A stretch of 64,000 bases of DNA from Pictodentalium vernedei (GCA_031216915.1 CM062292.1:204249262-204313261), one strand, 5' to 3'; counted from the first letter of the stretch, positions 1 to 11,783 are shown. Program-made: numbers and translations. The notes: generated from the sequence alone by a model not told the origin.

Positions 1-822
1 GACGTAAAAACGTCGAAAATGATTGAAAATCTAAAAACGCATTTTATAGTGAAAGTAAAAGTGCGTAAAAATTCGTAGCTGTGTGTATTATTTATACGGA
101 GCTGTACATTGTTGAAAATCAGCGCTATAAATGAGAAATGTGCAAAATAGCTCCTAAATTTGAGGTGACGTAAAAAGTTAAAAAAGGGCGATGAGTCAGC
201 CTCCCCCACACCAAAAAAAAAAAAAAAGAAAAGAAAAACAACTGAACAGCTGTCTGCTGAGTTCCTGCAACAAACTCTAATTTCATGAAAGTCGTGCAAA
301 ATTTAATTTTTTGTGACGTCGACGTCAATAACGTCACCCGAAAATGCGACCAGAGCCTTTCAGAATTTCCGAAGTCGGAACCACATTTTAGCTTTGTTTT
401 TGTTGGCGATTATATTTCCAGAATATGAAAGGCGGTGGAATGATACAGGCGTTGATATTAAAAGGTGAAAGGAAAAAAGTAAACTGGGAATCTTTTGGAT
501 AATGATGAAAATCAAATCGAGCTCCATAACTCTCACGGCCGGACAACCGTTAACATTTGTGCCAGATTTCAAAGCAATAGCTCGCTAAGTGTGGTCGTAA
601 TTTGATAAATGAGAAATAAAAAAAACAGGGTAAAGATTCCGTTGAATGACTTAATTATGACGACGTGGAAATAAGTACATGGAAGAAACTCGCACCCCAA
701 CCCTACCCACTCCCCTACACACACACGCTCACACTAGCAGATGACCATCGTTAGGCACGGGGCTGCGGAAGTATTCGTTGAATATGTTTTGTGATGTTAC
801 ATCTGAACAGTGACTTTTTAAA
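1..822. other. No gene seen; AT-rich sequence
   Basis: I see no coding exon or recognisable repeat. There is an A-rich tract near 211-240 (poly-T on the other strand) and a short CA-rich patch near 718-735. Short open frames here lack splice signals and have no recognisable motif. Confidence 0.5.
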
Positions 823-1152
823 TCATCCTTTGAGTTCATCAAGAAGCCATTTGCGATGCCAAAGCACAAGTGAAGTATTCATGAGTAAATCTAAGGCGTT
901 TATAAATTTGATGCCTGTTGTGCTAATATATCCGTGTTTATAAATTCCAAAGCCCGTTCTTTCCAGGAGCACAGGCATCCCCACTCTCCTATTATGTGCG
1001 CACAAAGCTGTCAAGAGCTCGAAAAATAAATCGCCTGAAGTAATCCTTCGATGTATAAAACAAAGGGGACTTCTGCTGCTGGTGACTATATTTCTAGTAC
1101 CATAGATCACAGTTGTGATTAAAATGAAGCATAAGAAGTTGAATCCTGTGGA
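823..1152 (-). CDS. Possible last coding exon of an unknown gene
   Basis: On the minus strand an open frame runs 109 codons to a TGA at 823-825. It is preceded by a good acceptor (pyrimidine-rich tract ending TTTGTTTTTCAG, AG at 1153-1154), which would start the exon in phase 0 with Ser-Thr-Gly. The peptide is well mixed rather than low-complexity. It begins with a hydrophobic stretch and ends in a Trp/Leu-rich tail (WHRKWLLDELKG). Leu-rich and aromatic residues suggest a folded domain. I do not recognise the family. The open frame continues upstream of the acceptor to an ATG at 1215, so a single-exon reading is also possible. No partner exon is seen in the window. Coding status is inferred from open length, composition and the acceptor only. 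Confidence 0.35.
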   Translation of the reverse strand, partial: STGFNFLCFILITTVIYGTRNIVTSSRSPLCFIHRRITSGDLFFELLTALCAHNRRVGMPVLLERTGFGIYKHGYISTTGIKFINALDLLMNTSLVLWHRKWLLDELKG

Positions 1153-1321
1153 CTGAAAAACAAATTTTAGTGTGAACCGAGCAAAACGAGTTGGTTGAAA
1201 TTTGTCACAAGGCACCCGTATGTTATCATCGAAAAATTATACTGATATTCTTACGAGTTCTTTAGCTTCATCCTTGCCCCGCAGTTGTAACTGGTACTGA
1301 CCATTTGGTGGCCGCATGAAA

Positions 1322-3328
1322 GGCCTGTCCCACTGGGGCGATTTTGTAGGCGACTGCCAGCGACCGTCGTATTCGTAGCTGGTCGCCGAGAAACCGGCGA
1401 TTTGCCCCCCTCCCCTTACCACAATGTCCACAACAAGCTACAACAACCTGTCACCTAGTCGACGTCAAGCTACGGCTAGCCAAAGACAACCGGCGACCCA
1501 ATCGTCGCGACTAGGGACAACCACTTACGACCACAGTTAAGGCAACCTACGACTACACCTACGCCAACGTTCGACCACACAGACGACAACCTACGGCAAC
1601 CTACGACAAGCGACGACCACACGGGCGACATCCTACGACAACTGTAGTCAACCTTCGTCCACCCGCGACAAACTATGATGAACTACGAGCCTGTCGGCGA
1701 CAAATAAAGACAACTGAACATAACTGAACAAAACTGCAATCACCCAGTTTTCCTATAAAATGGGGTGTGGAATAAGGTGTGTAATCATTCAGCATCATGA
1801 CTACCATGGAGCAACATCAGATTGCATTATTACTGATACAAAAGGAAGAATCCTTGCTGCCTTCATGCTGAAAGATCAGAGAAAATAAGGACAAGAACAC
1901 TGGGGAAGAAGAATGCCAGGAAGAGGTCTGTGTGCTTGATGCCCTTGCTCCTGAAGAGACCCAGGTTGGGCCTGTATGATCGCCTGATGTCTGCACTCCA
2001 GTAGAAAGATGAGACTGCGTTCAGAAACTTCACTAGCCCCCCCCCCCCCCCCACACACACACACACCCCGAGCAGTTTCAGGAGAACAAACAGACGTTCG
2101 CGAGAAGGTCACGGCGACTAGACATAACAATCCGCTATTTGGCATCAGAAGACGCCAACAAGAACCTGTCCTACAACTTTCTTGTGGCCCACAACACCAT
2201 CAACAACATCCGATAGACCTGTGAGGACATCATCATTGCTTATGAAGATGACGTCATGGACTTTCCTAGTACACCAGATGAGTGGACGAGAGTGGCGTAG
2301 GGTGGTGCTACCAGATGGAACTTCCAGCACACATGTGGGACAGAGGATGGCAAGCATGTGGCCATCAGGTGGCCACCCAATGTAGTTTCTGTGTACTTCA
2401 ACTACAAGAAGTTCGTTCCATTCCATCGTCCTCATGGCTGTCGTGGATGTAAACTACAATTTCTTGTTTGTAGATGTGGGCACAGCTGGCAGTGTCGCAG
2501 ATGGTGGGATCTGGAAAGAGACCTTTCTTGGGAAAGCACTGGAAGAAGGAAGAGCAGGAGTTCCTGATCCAGAACCTCTGCCAGGAGAAGATAATGGATG
2601 GTGAAGCCATACCCTCACAAGCATATGTCAAGGGGGTAGAGGATTTTCAACTACAAGCTGTCCAGTTAAGGAGGGTGGTGGAAACGCCCTCGGCACCCCC
2701 AACAGCAGATTCAGATGCTTGCAGGAGCCCAAGAATGTGGAGACCATTGTGTACGCAGCATGTGTCCTCCACAACCTGATCCGTACCAGAAGTACACCAT
2801 TGTCGTGAGCACCATCTGACGTTATAGCCTGGATCAGCACAAGGAGCAGCAGCAGTACCTGTCGCCGATATGGTCGTAGCTTGTCTTCACTTCGGTCGTA
2901 CATTGTTGTATGTTGTCGCTGTATAGGCATAGATAGACTGCATTCTTCAGCACTGCGATTGTCTGTTGTGGCTTGACTTCTGTGAACTTTTGTGAATTTT
3001 ATTTTCTCCAGTGCCTTTCACTAATTGCCGTATCTTGAAGCCAGTACCTGTCAGGGGTTAACGTAGACAATCGTCAATGGAATTCACCTGACAACAACAT
3101 ACGGCAGCACTTACGTCAGTAGAAGTTAAGTTACGCCCATTGGCGTCGAACCCACTGTCGCTAAACATTTTTCAACATTTTAAAAATCACACAGCGACCA
3201 GAAAGACACTGAGACTCTGCGCGACCAAGGACACTGCTCACGACCATGCGGTCGACACCCCGGCGACCATGTTTCGACAGCTTGATCACATGAAGTCGCC
3301 TAATCAATAGCCTCTGTGGAAAAGGCAC
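1322..3328 (+). mobile_element. PIF/Harbinger-type DNA transposon, decayed
   Basis: The ends are degenerate inverted repeats: GGCCTGTCCCACTGGGGCG at 1322 against GTGCCTTTTCCACAGAGGC read inward from 3328, both followed by a shared TAGGCGACT block. Inside each end lie many short GCGAC, CTACGAC and CAACCTACG motifs (about 1380-1720 and 2860-3300), like subterminal transposase-binding repeats. The centre holds a broken Harbinger transposase on the plus strand. No clean 3-bp target duplication is evident. Length of about 2.0 kb is short for an autonomous Harbinger, which normally also carries a second Myb/SANT gene; none is seen. Confidence 0.7.
1797..2800 (+). pseudogene. Harbinger transposase (HARBI1-like) pseudogene
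   Basis: Read across frames, the plus strand gives the expected order of a HARBI1-like DDE nuclease. It opens with an N-terminal RPRLGLYDRLMS-like block near 1960 and an ETAFRNF block near 2020. A helix follows, NLSYNFLVAHNTINNI near 2165-2215, then TPDEW near 2275. Next is the catalytic-Asp region [12 protein letters not shown] near 2345-2380, with VYFNYKKF after it. The C-terminal block is EPKNVETIVYAACVLHNLIRT near 2728-2788. Several frameshifts and stops break it, and a C16 plus (CA)n tract sits at 2037-2066. In the family the protein cuts and inserts Harbinger ends with a Myb-like partner. This copy cannot encode it. Domesticated HARBI1 is intact, so this is a dead transposon gene. Confidence 0.8.
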
Positions 3329-3607
3329 TTTAGGCCTGCTGTTCAGGAGAACTTTGCAAAATCTAGACGTGAGATTATTCTAGTGATATGACTCAATACA
3401 TCAGCTTCTCTGCATTAACATAATTTATCGATATCGGTGTGCAACTCGAGACTGTCCGTTATAATATCGTCGTCAGCAAAGACTTGACACTTTATCTCGA
3501 TAAATTACGCTTTTTGTGAAACGGGCAATTGATCAGGACCTCTCTTTGTAGAACGGTGTTAAGTTCGCTAACGCTATTTGTCGTAGACAGGGAGCATTTT
3601 TGTACCA

Positions 3608-3858
3608 TTAACCCCTTGAAACATGGTGGTATCTTCCATGTAAGTTCAATGGAAGCTATTGGAAGGCTCCATATTCATTATTTGGGGTAGACCACTTCGA
3701 GACCACTCAATATTTTCAACGTGCAGCTCCAAGGCTGCATGTTAAAAATATTGATTGATCTACCCCACACTTCAACTTAGCAACCATACCACTTAACGCA
3801 AGTATGACGTTCCCTGTTCCTAGACCGGAAAAGTGGCCTCTCGTGTTCAAAGGGTTAA
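3608..3858. mobile_element. TTAA-flanked hairpin MITE, family B copy 1
   Basis: The element begins TTAACCCCTTGAAACA and ends TGTTCAAAGGGTTAA. TTAA at both ends with CCC/GGG tips is the signature of piggyBac-type insertion. Internally it carries a GTGCAGC...GCTGCA inverted pair around 3720-3742. It aligns along its length with 18597-18832. Confidence 0.75.
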
Positions 3859-4834
3859 CAAAATGCAATTTCGAAGATTATTTTCGAAACATCCAAATTG
3901 AGCAACGGGCATTTATATTTAAATATGAAAGCCATGTATGGTTGCAATTTAAGTGAGAAACACTTTCCTCAAATAAGCTGCATTGGGGAGTATTTTCGTG
4001 CTCATAACATCTGAACAACGTGCTCGTTTTTCCAAGTTCCGTGATTTCTTCCCAAAATAGGCTTACAGTTCAGATGCAGTATAATTTTTTATCTGACATT
4101 TATACTGTTTGGATTCTATTTGAGCGTATTTATGGTTATTTTACACGGTGTCCTTGTTCAATCATTTGAATGAGGAATTGAGGAGGAATTCAAAGATGAA
4201 CGAACTACAATGCCAAGTTAACGGTCTTTCGAACAAATGCCTCACACATATATCCACGTACATCATCTGACTTCCATCAACTTGAAACTCAGACGCAGAG
4301 TTATTCAAAAGTAATTATGCACAGATATGGTAGACGCAAACTTTTGTCAATTGTCTTGGCTCTAGGTCTTCGTTTTCCAGCAGATCGGGTTATAATAGCT
4401 TATGGCAGCCATACCGACTTGACCGAAAAAGGTTTCGGAATATTCAAGGATAAGGTATTGATTCAATTAAAACTGATGAGCATTTTTCGATGAAACATTA
4501 AACTGAAACATTCACTACCCTTGCGCCTGAGGCTATTATACAATACAAATGTGTTAATTTATTTTGTTCTCAAAGCTCCAACTCTAGAGATTAATGGCTT
4601 ATTTTGGTTTTGATGCTTGTTTTTCGTGTTCTGAGAAGAAATTTTTTCAAACTGAGAAAACCGTTTAACTTAGAAACCCCAGCAGTTCGGGTTGTGTTTT
4701 GAATGCAACTTGGCAGGAGACCGGTTTATAATCACAGCTGGGCTATTCCATTTAAAATCGGCATCACATCGTAGTGTTCGCTATCTCCAGCGTTTGAGAC
4801 CACTATTCAGTACAATGCTATATGTTTATTTTGT
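3859..4834. other. No gene seen
   Basis: AT-rich sequence with no convincing exon, tandem repeat or element end. Short open frames only. Confidence 0.5.
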
Positions 4835-5345
4835 TATCAATGGACTACGACATGGCATGTCGAGGCCAACGTTTTTGATCACAGTATTTCAATGATATAT
4901 AAATCACCAACCCAACGAAATAAATTAGACTAGATCATTTTTGGCCATTATAATATTTTTATACAGGACTGCAACACATTAAACCTGAAAAATAAAACAA
5001 AGGGATGCCCAGCTGAAACTCTACTATATATAAACTTCAGCGCTAAAATAAACTTCAGCGGCTAAAGTACAATTAGAACAATGAACGGGGATTACGTCAT
5101 GCACAGCGCAAGGACGCAATATTATGACATCATGATTTTCATTCATAAAAATCAATTCATATACGCCTAAAGATTGTCGAAATATATAGGAATAAATCAA
5201 GAAAGGGAGGTGTATTGTAAGATAAACTGGTTATTCGATGGGTTTCCGAAATGATGTATTGAAGTCGAGACCTCGTCTCTGGGCATATGTCGACGAGTTC
5301 GTAAGGACGAGGGGATAAAAGACCCAGAGAAAAACGCTCTTTGAA
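4835..5345 (+). repeat. Dispersed repeat H, copy 1 (uninterrupted)
   Basis: It aligns over about 500 bp with 8680-9660 (same strand) and, in its right half, with 20960-21250 (opposite strand). Landmarks are AAATCACCAACCCAACGAAA near 4904, GATTACGTCATGCACAGCGC near 5090 and GGTTATTCGATGGGTTTCC near 5230. This copy gives the empty site for the insertion in copy 2. No coding content was seen. Confidence 0.75.
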
Positions 5346-6637
5346 ACAGAAAGATATTATATTTGGCAACCAACAATTTTTACACATTTCATGAAATAAG
5401 CAATGAGCTACAGTGTGCCTGTCCCCCCTCCCCATGCAGTGGAATTGACTACAGCCCATTTTCTGAAAGCCTAGTGTTTCTTGAGTTTGTTTCTATTTTC
5501 TGCCACTTGACGACTGAGACTTTTGTTGTGAATTATAACGGATAATATACGTTAACATAACACATTACCCCAAATTTCTAAAATCTGAATGTTAAAAATA
5601 GTTACCCGATTCTTCCCCAAAAGCAGCAAAACTACTTATTTTCTTAATTATAGTATAGGGAAGTTGATTATATAAAAAAAGTGCCACTCTATTGTACCCG
5701 CTTTGGTGATTTCTTTGCTTCAATTTATGTTCCCGTGCGCCACTTCAAACGACAATGAACATCTTTTCATTTATTACTTTTTGTAAACACAAACTTACCC
5801 TCAACATAACCAAACAAATGAAGCATGGCCAATAAAATGAATGATATTTGACTTCGCTTACTTAAGTATTTTCCCCGTGTGGACCACGGGGAGTGGAATA
5901 GTTCTGACAAACAAGTTTGTTTTACGTGTAAATTTGGACCCGGCAATCAACGCCTGGTGTTGAAGCTCTCTAAAACGGGCAGCACAAGTGCCTATATTAC
6001 AGTCGTTATATAGCCATAGTAGCTGAAAGTGACCTTGTACACCAATAAATATATAACTTGAGTGGTATACGTTACCGATATCTGGTACAAGAAATGTACA
6101 TGTACGCAAATTGTCGTTGCAGTCATATATTTGCAGCAAGTTGTGCAGCTGAATGTAGAAAAAACAACATTAGAAGAAACAGGTACACTAAAACCCTCTT
6201 TATTGAATGCAGCCATGCGAGTACATTTTTTTCATATAACAATAACAGGAGTATTCAATTATCCGAAATTTGGCCTTTTTCTCAGCGGTAAACAAAGCAT
6301 TTATTCCGTTAGATCTTGCTCTAGAGAGCTCTGTCAAACAAAATACAAATAGTAGATTAAATGCCTACATTTGGGGTATTGAGATCAAATATGTATAGAA
6401 CGTGGCAAATTTTCTGATTGTTGGAGTAATTTTAGATAAATTACAAGTTTTTTATTCCGGAGTTAGTTGCCTTAATATTCGGACGACAATAAATGGTTTT
6501 GGTGCTTGTATGGTTTAAGAACTTAACGAGGTTAATTAGTTGGAAGATATCAAATTAGTATGAAATATAGACAGCTACTTTTTGAGAGTTCCACACATTT
6601 TTTTCTCATCTACGTCACCATACAATACTGACAGAAA
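5346..6637. other. No gene seen
   Basis: AT-rich, with overlapping short open frames on both strands at 5858-6352 that share no codon-like pattern or known motif. At 6316-6343 the string AGAGCTCTGTCAAACAA recurs from the palindrome at 63.14-63.21 kb, hinting at a related decayed element. Confidence 0.4.
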
Positions 6638-6639
6638 TA

Positions 6640-8202
6640 TACACCTGGAATTTAATTAAGCACCACCTGTTTTTTTCGCATTGGTGTTAGTAGAAACTGG
6701 CATTACTTTCGTGCTATCTTTCAGATGACCAAAAGTGATTGTTTGCGGAAAGAATGGCCTATTGACAAATGAAAGATAACACAATGATGAAAATCTGCAG
6801 TATTTTAATAGCGCTAATTACACATATCTGTCACGAATGTGTTTGATGGAAAAATGTTCTCTCGACAAGTATGGTCCTGGAACGGTCCATGATGAAATAA
6901 TGCCGGTATTTACTGACAAAAAATGTAACTTGTGATCTCCTGAACACAATAGCAGTGTCTGGCGTCAGTGGCTAGTATATCCACCACGTGCTCGGGTGAC
7001 AACCTGAACCCTCCTCCCAATGCTGCCAGTGAGCCTTCTGGTACTGTCCAGAGGCAACTTCTGCCACTACTCATGCTATGCAACTTCCACCTTGTCCAAA
7101 TTCTGTACAGGCGGTTCCCTGCATGCACACGACGTCCCAGAAAGTCCAAAGATGTGTTCCAAGGGATTCAAATCGTGGCTCATTGCAGGACAAGGTAGTG
7201 CTGTAATAGCGTTGTTCTGAAGAAACGCTCTCATATCATGGAAAAGATGTTGCCTTGCATTGTCGTCCATGAATACAGAGCGAGTAGCCAACGGGTGGTT
7301 GCCAAAATGAGGCACAGCAACCGGATTGAGAATGTCCCGGATGTACTGATGACCCTTGAGATTCCCACGTACAGTCGCCATATCAAATTTACAATCATAG
7401 AGGCATTCCCGGATCATTACTAATCCTACACCATAAGGATCAGTAGGTCTGATGTTTCTGGGCTCGTGAAGCAGGAACCTACTCTCGTCTGACCAATGGA
7501 CTCTTCTCTACGTCCTGAGATTCCTGCGTTGGCGTACCATACACCACTCCAAAGTCGTTTTTGATGCGAATCGGAGAGAGCTGGAACCTTGATGGCCTTT
7601 CTGGACTCCATACTCGGTGCGCTTTGAGACCGTTTCGGACAGTTCTGTTGCACAAACGCCTGTTGGGGAGCCAAAGCCGTTTCAAAACCACATTGAAGCA
7701 AAGGATTCACGTCTACCGAGGCCTGTCAGACCTCTATCTTCCCAGGGAGAGGTCTTTTGGGGTTATCCGGGCCTCGATCGGTCCTTAACATCGTTGGTTT
7801 GTTGATGTTTTCGGACAAGTCTGCTGATAACAGAATGACTATAGCCAAGTTGCCTTCCAATGGCTTTGAATGACATGCCTGTGGCATGCATGCCAACAAT
7901 TTCCCATCTCGGTGCATCTGACAGTCTCCTCCTTGCCATGTTGACATTTAGTGATAAAAGTGACAAATTTTCGTGTTTTCCACAGATTTTGCATGCGGAT
8001 GATAGCGTTTTTTGTGACATTCGTGGGAAGACTTCATCACGTGGACGAGTGGATGTGTTTGGTGTACGCTATCAACCAGAAACGCCATGCTTAAAATGAA
8101 ATGCATCACAAGACATAGCAATCATTAACACATAATAATCAGTAACAGCAACTTCACTTTCATGAAACATTTCAGGAGGTGCTTAATTAAGTTCCAGGTG
8201 TA
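6640..8202 (-). mobile_element. Tc1-like DNA transposon, full length with both ends
   Basis: The termini are inverted repeats of about 30 bp: TACACCTGGAATTTAATTAA inward from 6640, matched at 8202 by the complement with one mismatch early on. TA dinucleotides flank both sides (6638-6639 and 8203-8204), the Tc1/mariner target duplication. Length of 1,563 bp is normal for Tc1 elements. The transposase gene inside is on the minus strand and broken. Confidence 0.85.
6910..7939 (-). pseudogene. Tc1-family transposase pseudogene
   Basis: The start ATG at 7939 gives MARRRLSDAPRWEIVGMHAT followed by a helix-turn-helix (MSFKAIGRQLGYSHSVISRL, about residues 21-40) and a GRPR-like linker, the usual Tc1 DNA-binding half. 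The DDE half is scattered over frames. The first Asp lies in WSDESRF near 7490, the second in MDDNARQH near 7260 and the Glu in DLNPLEH near 7175, with a C-terminal tail to about 6910. Between the first Asp and GNLKGHQYI the spacing is shorter than usual, with the RVWR and VMVWG blocks missing. This implies an internal deletion of roughly 40 codons plus several frameshifts. In the family the protein binds the terminal repeats and moves the element by cut-and-paste at TA. This copy cannot make it. Confidence 0.85.
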
Positions 8203-8645
8203 TACTTTAGTAAAGTGTTTTTATTACATGCGTACATAGTGTGATTTTCATTCCTTCGCTCGATTGTTTCCGATTACGTCAAAAAAATAACCAATGACTG
8301 CTATCTAGAACGCAGGCCTGGTTTTCTGTTAATCAGGTATGATATACCCCAGTGAAAGGCTGTCAGTCGCAAATTAAAACTGTGTTACTGTGTATATGAA
8401 AACATCTTTTTTATTTCAATCGATGTTCTGTAAATACACGATTGTCTGTAACATTTTTAACTGTTTGGAATTACCTGGTCACCAAAAGGTTACCAAAAGG
8501 AAAGGGAGCCCCAGATTCAATGACAAGAAAATGGTTGGCCAGCATTCTCATTTTTTTTTTCTAACAGCAAGAATGCATTTTCCCCAATGCAAATAAAAAC
8601 GTCTAGACCGAATACAAGTCTGTATTAGGAGAAGCTGAAAGAGAA
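8203..8645. other. No gene seen between Tc1 element and repeat H
   Basis: AT-rich spacer without recognisable structure. Confidence 0.4.
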
Positions 8646-8649
8646 TGTT

Positions 8650-9665
8650 TTTCACGTGCACTCATCGAAAACTGATTACACATACGACAACATGGAATGC
8701 CGAGGCCACCGTTTTCGATAACAGTAATTAAATGATATATAAATCACCAACCCAACGAAATAAATTACACTAGATCATTTTTGGCCATTATGATATGTTA
8801 AACAGCCTGCAATGCGTGCGTTAAACCTGGAATATACAACAACAACAACAAAAAAAAAAAAACCCAAAAAACCCCAAAAACGATCAGCTGAGACTCTACT
8901 ATAAACATCAGCGGCCAAGGTACAATTGGGACAATGAAAATGGATTACGTCATGCACAGCGCAAGAACGCAATACACACTGAAAACTAAAGTGTTAAAAC
9001 TGACACTTTCAAGGTGTTAAACCCTTTTAACTAGTAGGGTTTGATTTTAACACTCAAAGTGCAATGCATTAAGCACTTAGACATTACAATCAGCAGACAT
9101 CTGAAACTTGAATGGATGGCACTTCCCATGTGTCTAGCATTGGTGGTTCTCCCAGAATCGTCCATAATTTGATTTGCGCTTGGTGGGTGCATAATTAAAA
9201 GGACGCAACGCAGATGACGCGGATCAGGCTCGAGAGTTCGAGCCTGATCCGCGTCATCTGCCTTGTTTCCTTTTAAGTGTCGCGACATTACACTTGTCAA
9301 GTGGTATTATTGTAACATCTGTCAAGTTCTGGGATATCTACACTTGAACAAAGTGCTAGTTCAGCTCTTAGTAAGTGTTAAATGCAGCACTTCAAGTGTA
9401 GTTTTTAACACTTTAGTTTTCAGCGTGTAGTACGATATCATGATTTTCATTCGTAAAAAATCATTTCATAGACGTCGAATGATTGTCAAAATATATAGGA
9501 ACAAGTCAAGAAAGGGGTTGTAAGATAATCAGGTTATTCGATGGGTTTCCAAGATGGTGAACTGAAGTCGAGACCTCGTTTCTGGGCAGATATCGACGAA
9601 TCCGTAAGAGTCCAGATGGTAGGTCGAGACTTCAGTACACCATCTCGAAAACCCACTTTGTGGTA
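8650..9665 (+). repeat. Dispersed repeat H, copy 2, interrupted by a MITE
   Basis: It matches 4835-5345 on both sides of a 453-bp insertion at 8975-9427. Its right end (about 9530-9665) folds back on itself: GGTTATTCGATGGGTTTCC on the left pairs with GGAAACCC-like sequence ending in TAATAACC on the right, enclosing GAAGTCGAGACC and its complement. The repeat may therefore itself end in a hairpin. Confidence 0.7.
8975..9427. mobile_element. 453-bp MITE G with TA duplication and internal hairpin
   Basis: Inverted ends read CACACTGAAAACTAAAGTG at the left and its near complement at the right (one mismatch), flanked by TA (8973-8974 and 9428-9429). A second nested hairpin near 9210-9262 has 24-bp arms (GCAGATGACGCGGATCAGGC and complement) with a 4-nt loop. 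The paralogous repeat at 5100-5125 lacks it and has a single TA at the same place, so insertion is directly supported. Confidence 0.85.
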
Positions 9666-9924
9666 ATAACCTATATGTATCTTTAATTTCTGAAGATGAG
9701 CTTCATATTATTCTCCAAGTGAATTATTTCGTTTTTTGACACAATTTATGTGACTTCGCCAATTCCCACGAACAAATGTGGTGGTGTCTATGGCATACAC
9801 CCTTTTCATGATGATCTTTCTTCTCAAATATAATTACTTATGGCGATACTAAAATACTAAACTATCGTTGCAAATCTTTATAAAAGGGTAAACATAAAAA
9901 GGCAAACATTTTTCAGTCTCGATT

Positions 9925-10152
9925 GCTCATGTTAGGGCACTGTGGCGTTGTGTACTAAGGCGTACTGCCTGTCGATGGTGTGCTTGTCTTCAACCAATCT
10001 AACCCTGGGTGTGTGGAGTTGATACGTTGGGGAGTTTGACAGTTGCTGGATGGTTCACTCCTGGTACTCAGGCTTCCTCCCCCATAAAAATGTCCGACAC
10101 GAGGTGGCCCTGGCTGTCGAAAGTTTTGTTATGCCCCAATAAATAAATAATT
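9925..10152 (+). mobile_element. SINE fragment, 5' truncated
   Basis: It contains the shared SINE body GTGGCGTTGTGTACTAAGGC, the GGTACTC-GGCTTCCTCC block, the GACACGAGGTG...GGCTGTCGAAAG block and an AATAAATAAATAA tail. It lacks the polymerase III head found in the copies at 12.6 and 55.4 kb. Confidence 0.8.
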
Positions 10153-10744
10153 AAACATATCAACTTTCTAGTCGCAAATATTCTCAGTTGACATATGATA
10201 TTACATTATATTACATTCGCGTAACTTCCCTGTAGAAACCCCGGAGAGTGAGGCAGAGTTCTTTACTTTACTAAACAACCTCATTTTTACTGTTAAGATA
10301 GGACCTGGTAACCAGTGCATGGGGTGGAAGTCTTCTGAATTGGGCAGCATGAGTTGTGCAGACCTATGCGACATTAACGACCAACGAATGAATAAATACG
10401 TTCGCGCAACTGCATGGACAACACTAATATTTTGAAATCTTTACCCGACAAAAAAGAAAATGGTTGCGATTAAACTGGATTATGTAATACTGAACAATAC
10501 CCTATTTACTGTATGTAGTCCGTCATATATCCTACATGGAAAACCACCAGATCCGAGTACATATCTCGATGAATGTAAACGTTTGGAGAGGTGACAAATT
10601 TGATAGAAAAATATACCTTCATATCCTTACTGTATTGCACTGTCAAAGTTTTCTTCTTTTCAAGAGAACAATCTTTTTAACAAATTGTTCCACGTAACTG
10701 ATAGTATCTTACCATTGTGTTTTTAATGTTAATGAGAATAATAG
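10153..10744. other. No gene seen
   Basis: No exon, element ends or tandem structure recognised. Confidence 0.4.
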
Positions 10745-11050
10745 TGAAAACTGCTGGAATATTTGATGACTTTACAAAAGCATTCGATATAGTGTGTCTG
10801 AAGGAGTAATATTTTACTTGAAGCAACATGGTGTGTTTTACAATGGTTCAATGATTAACCCACAAAAAGGAATCGATGAGTTAAAATTAATTAAAAGTCC
10901 CAGCTCAGGGTACAATGTCGTTACAGTTGGTGTTTGCCAAGGCTTTGCTCTATGTTTTGCTTTTTTCTGATAACTATTAATGATATAACAGCCTAACTGA
11001 GATCTCTCGTAACTCAAGGGCATTTCTCTGAAAGTCAATGAGGATTTCAA
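10745..11050 (+). pseudogene. Non-LTR reverse transcriptase relic
   Basis: Fragments appear in RT order. GIFDDFTKAFDIV at about 10757-10795 corresponds to the catalytic FxDFxKAFD box. TVGVCQGFALCF near 10923-10958 corresponds to GVPQGSVLGPxLF. INDI near 10975-10988 follows as in Jockey/CR1/L2-type RTs. The catalytic FADD box is not recognisable. Stops and frameshifts separate the pieces. It is very old and clearly non-functional. Confidence 0.6.
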
Positions 11051-11258
11051 GGAAGAAAATGAATGGGATGAAAGACTTATTACTACCCAGAGTTTAAATT
11101 TATTAACACTGCTTCTTTATAAATCTCAAAAGTTTCAGGCCGTACTGATTAGGATCAGATTGTTTTAAACGTTCATATTTTTGCCCTGTGATAACATTTG
11201 GAGCGGATTTCAGGAATTCGCACGAAAAGCTTAACTATCACAATCCAGGTAGGATTTT

Positions 11259-11491
11259 TTAACCCTTTACCCAACGTAACGACCAAAACCGGCCAGCGCT
11301 ATTCTCAAAAATCGCCAATTAATTTTCAAAATATTTTCATTTTTTGTCTCAAAAACATAGGCTATGACCCCTCGTTGGAACGAGCTCGTTCCAACGAGGG
11401 GTCATAACCTATGTTTTTGAGACAAAAAATTAGTTATTCAAGAATTTTTTTTGCAAGTGTCGTCTGCTTTTCATGTTAGGTAAAGGGTTAA
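11259..11491 (+). mobile_element. TTAA-flanked hairpin MITE, family A, intact ends
   Basis: It starts TTAACCCTTTACCCAACG and ends GTTAGGTAAAGGGTTAA. The centre is an almost perfect palindrome: TGTCTCAAAAACATAGG, then TATGACCCCTCGTTGGAACG, a GAGCTC centre, and the complement. The outer arms differ from each other (CAAAACCGGCCAGCG on the left, TGTCGTCTGC on the right), so the element has a defined orientation. Confidence 0.85.
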
Positions 11492-11783
11492 AGCCGATTT
11501 CCTTGACCATCTGATTATTTTAATTCAGGCAAACAAAGATTTGGACGCAGTGACTTAAAGGAGGTAAATCTCTCAGCTACGATGCAGAAGGTACCCGTTG
11601 TCTGTGTGGTTATCTTTTTAGGAATGACGGGCATTATGTACAATACACATTACAAAACTTTTCACGATTTTTCAAGCTCTTTCAAAATTCATTAGCAGAT
11701 CAAGGCTTTGTGGAGCGTGGTTTTGTTTGACGTGAGTCATGTCTCCTCGTGCCATCACTAGGATTTCATAATTCCCTCTCTTT

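Noticed and set aside
1797..2800. Functional domesticated HARBI1
   Set aside because: Multiple frameshifts and stops, a homopolymer inside the reading frame, and terminal repeats show a dead transposon.
2145..2930. Minus-strand proteins opposite the Harbinger gene
   Set aside because: They are shadows of the transposase coding sequence on the plus strand.
9000..9060. TTAA-type MITE at TTAAACCC near 9018
   Set aside because: It lies within MITE G and has no matching right end.
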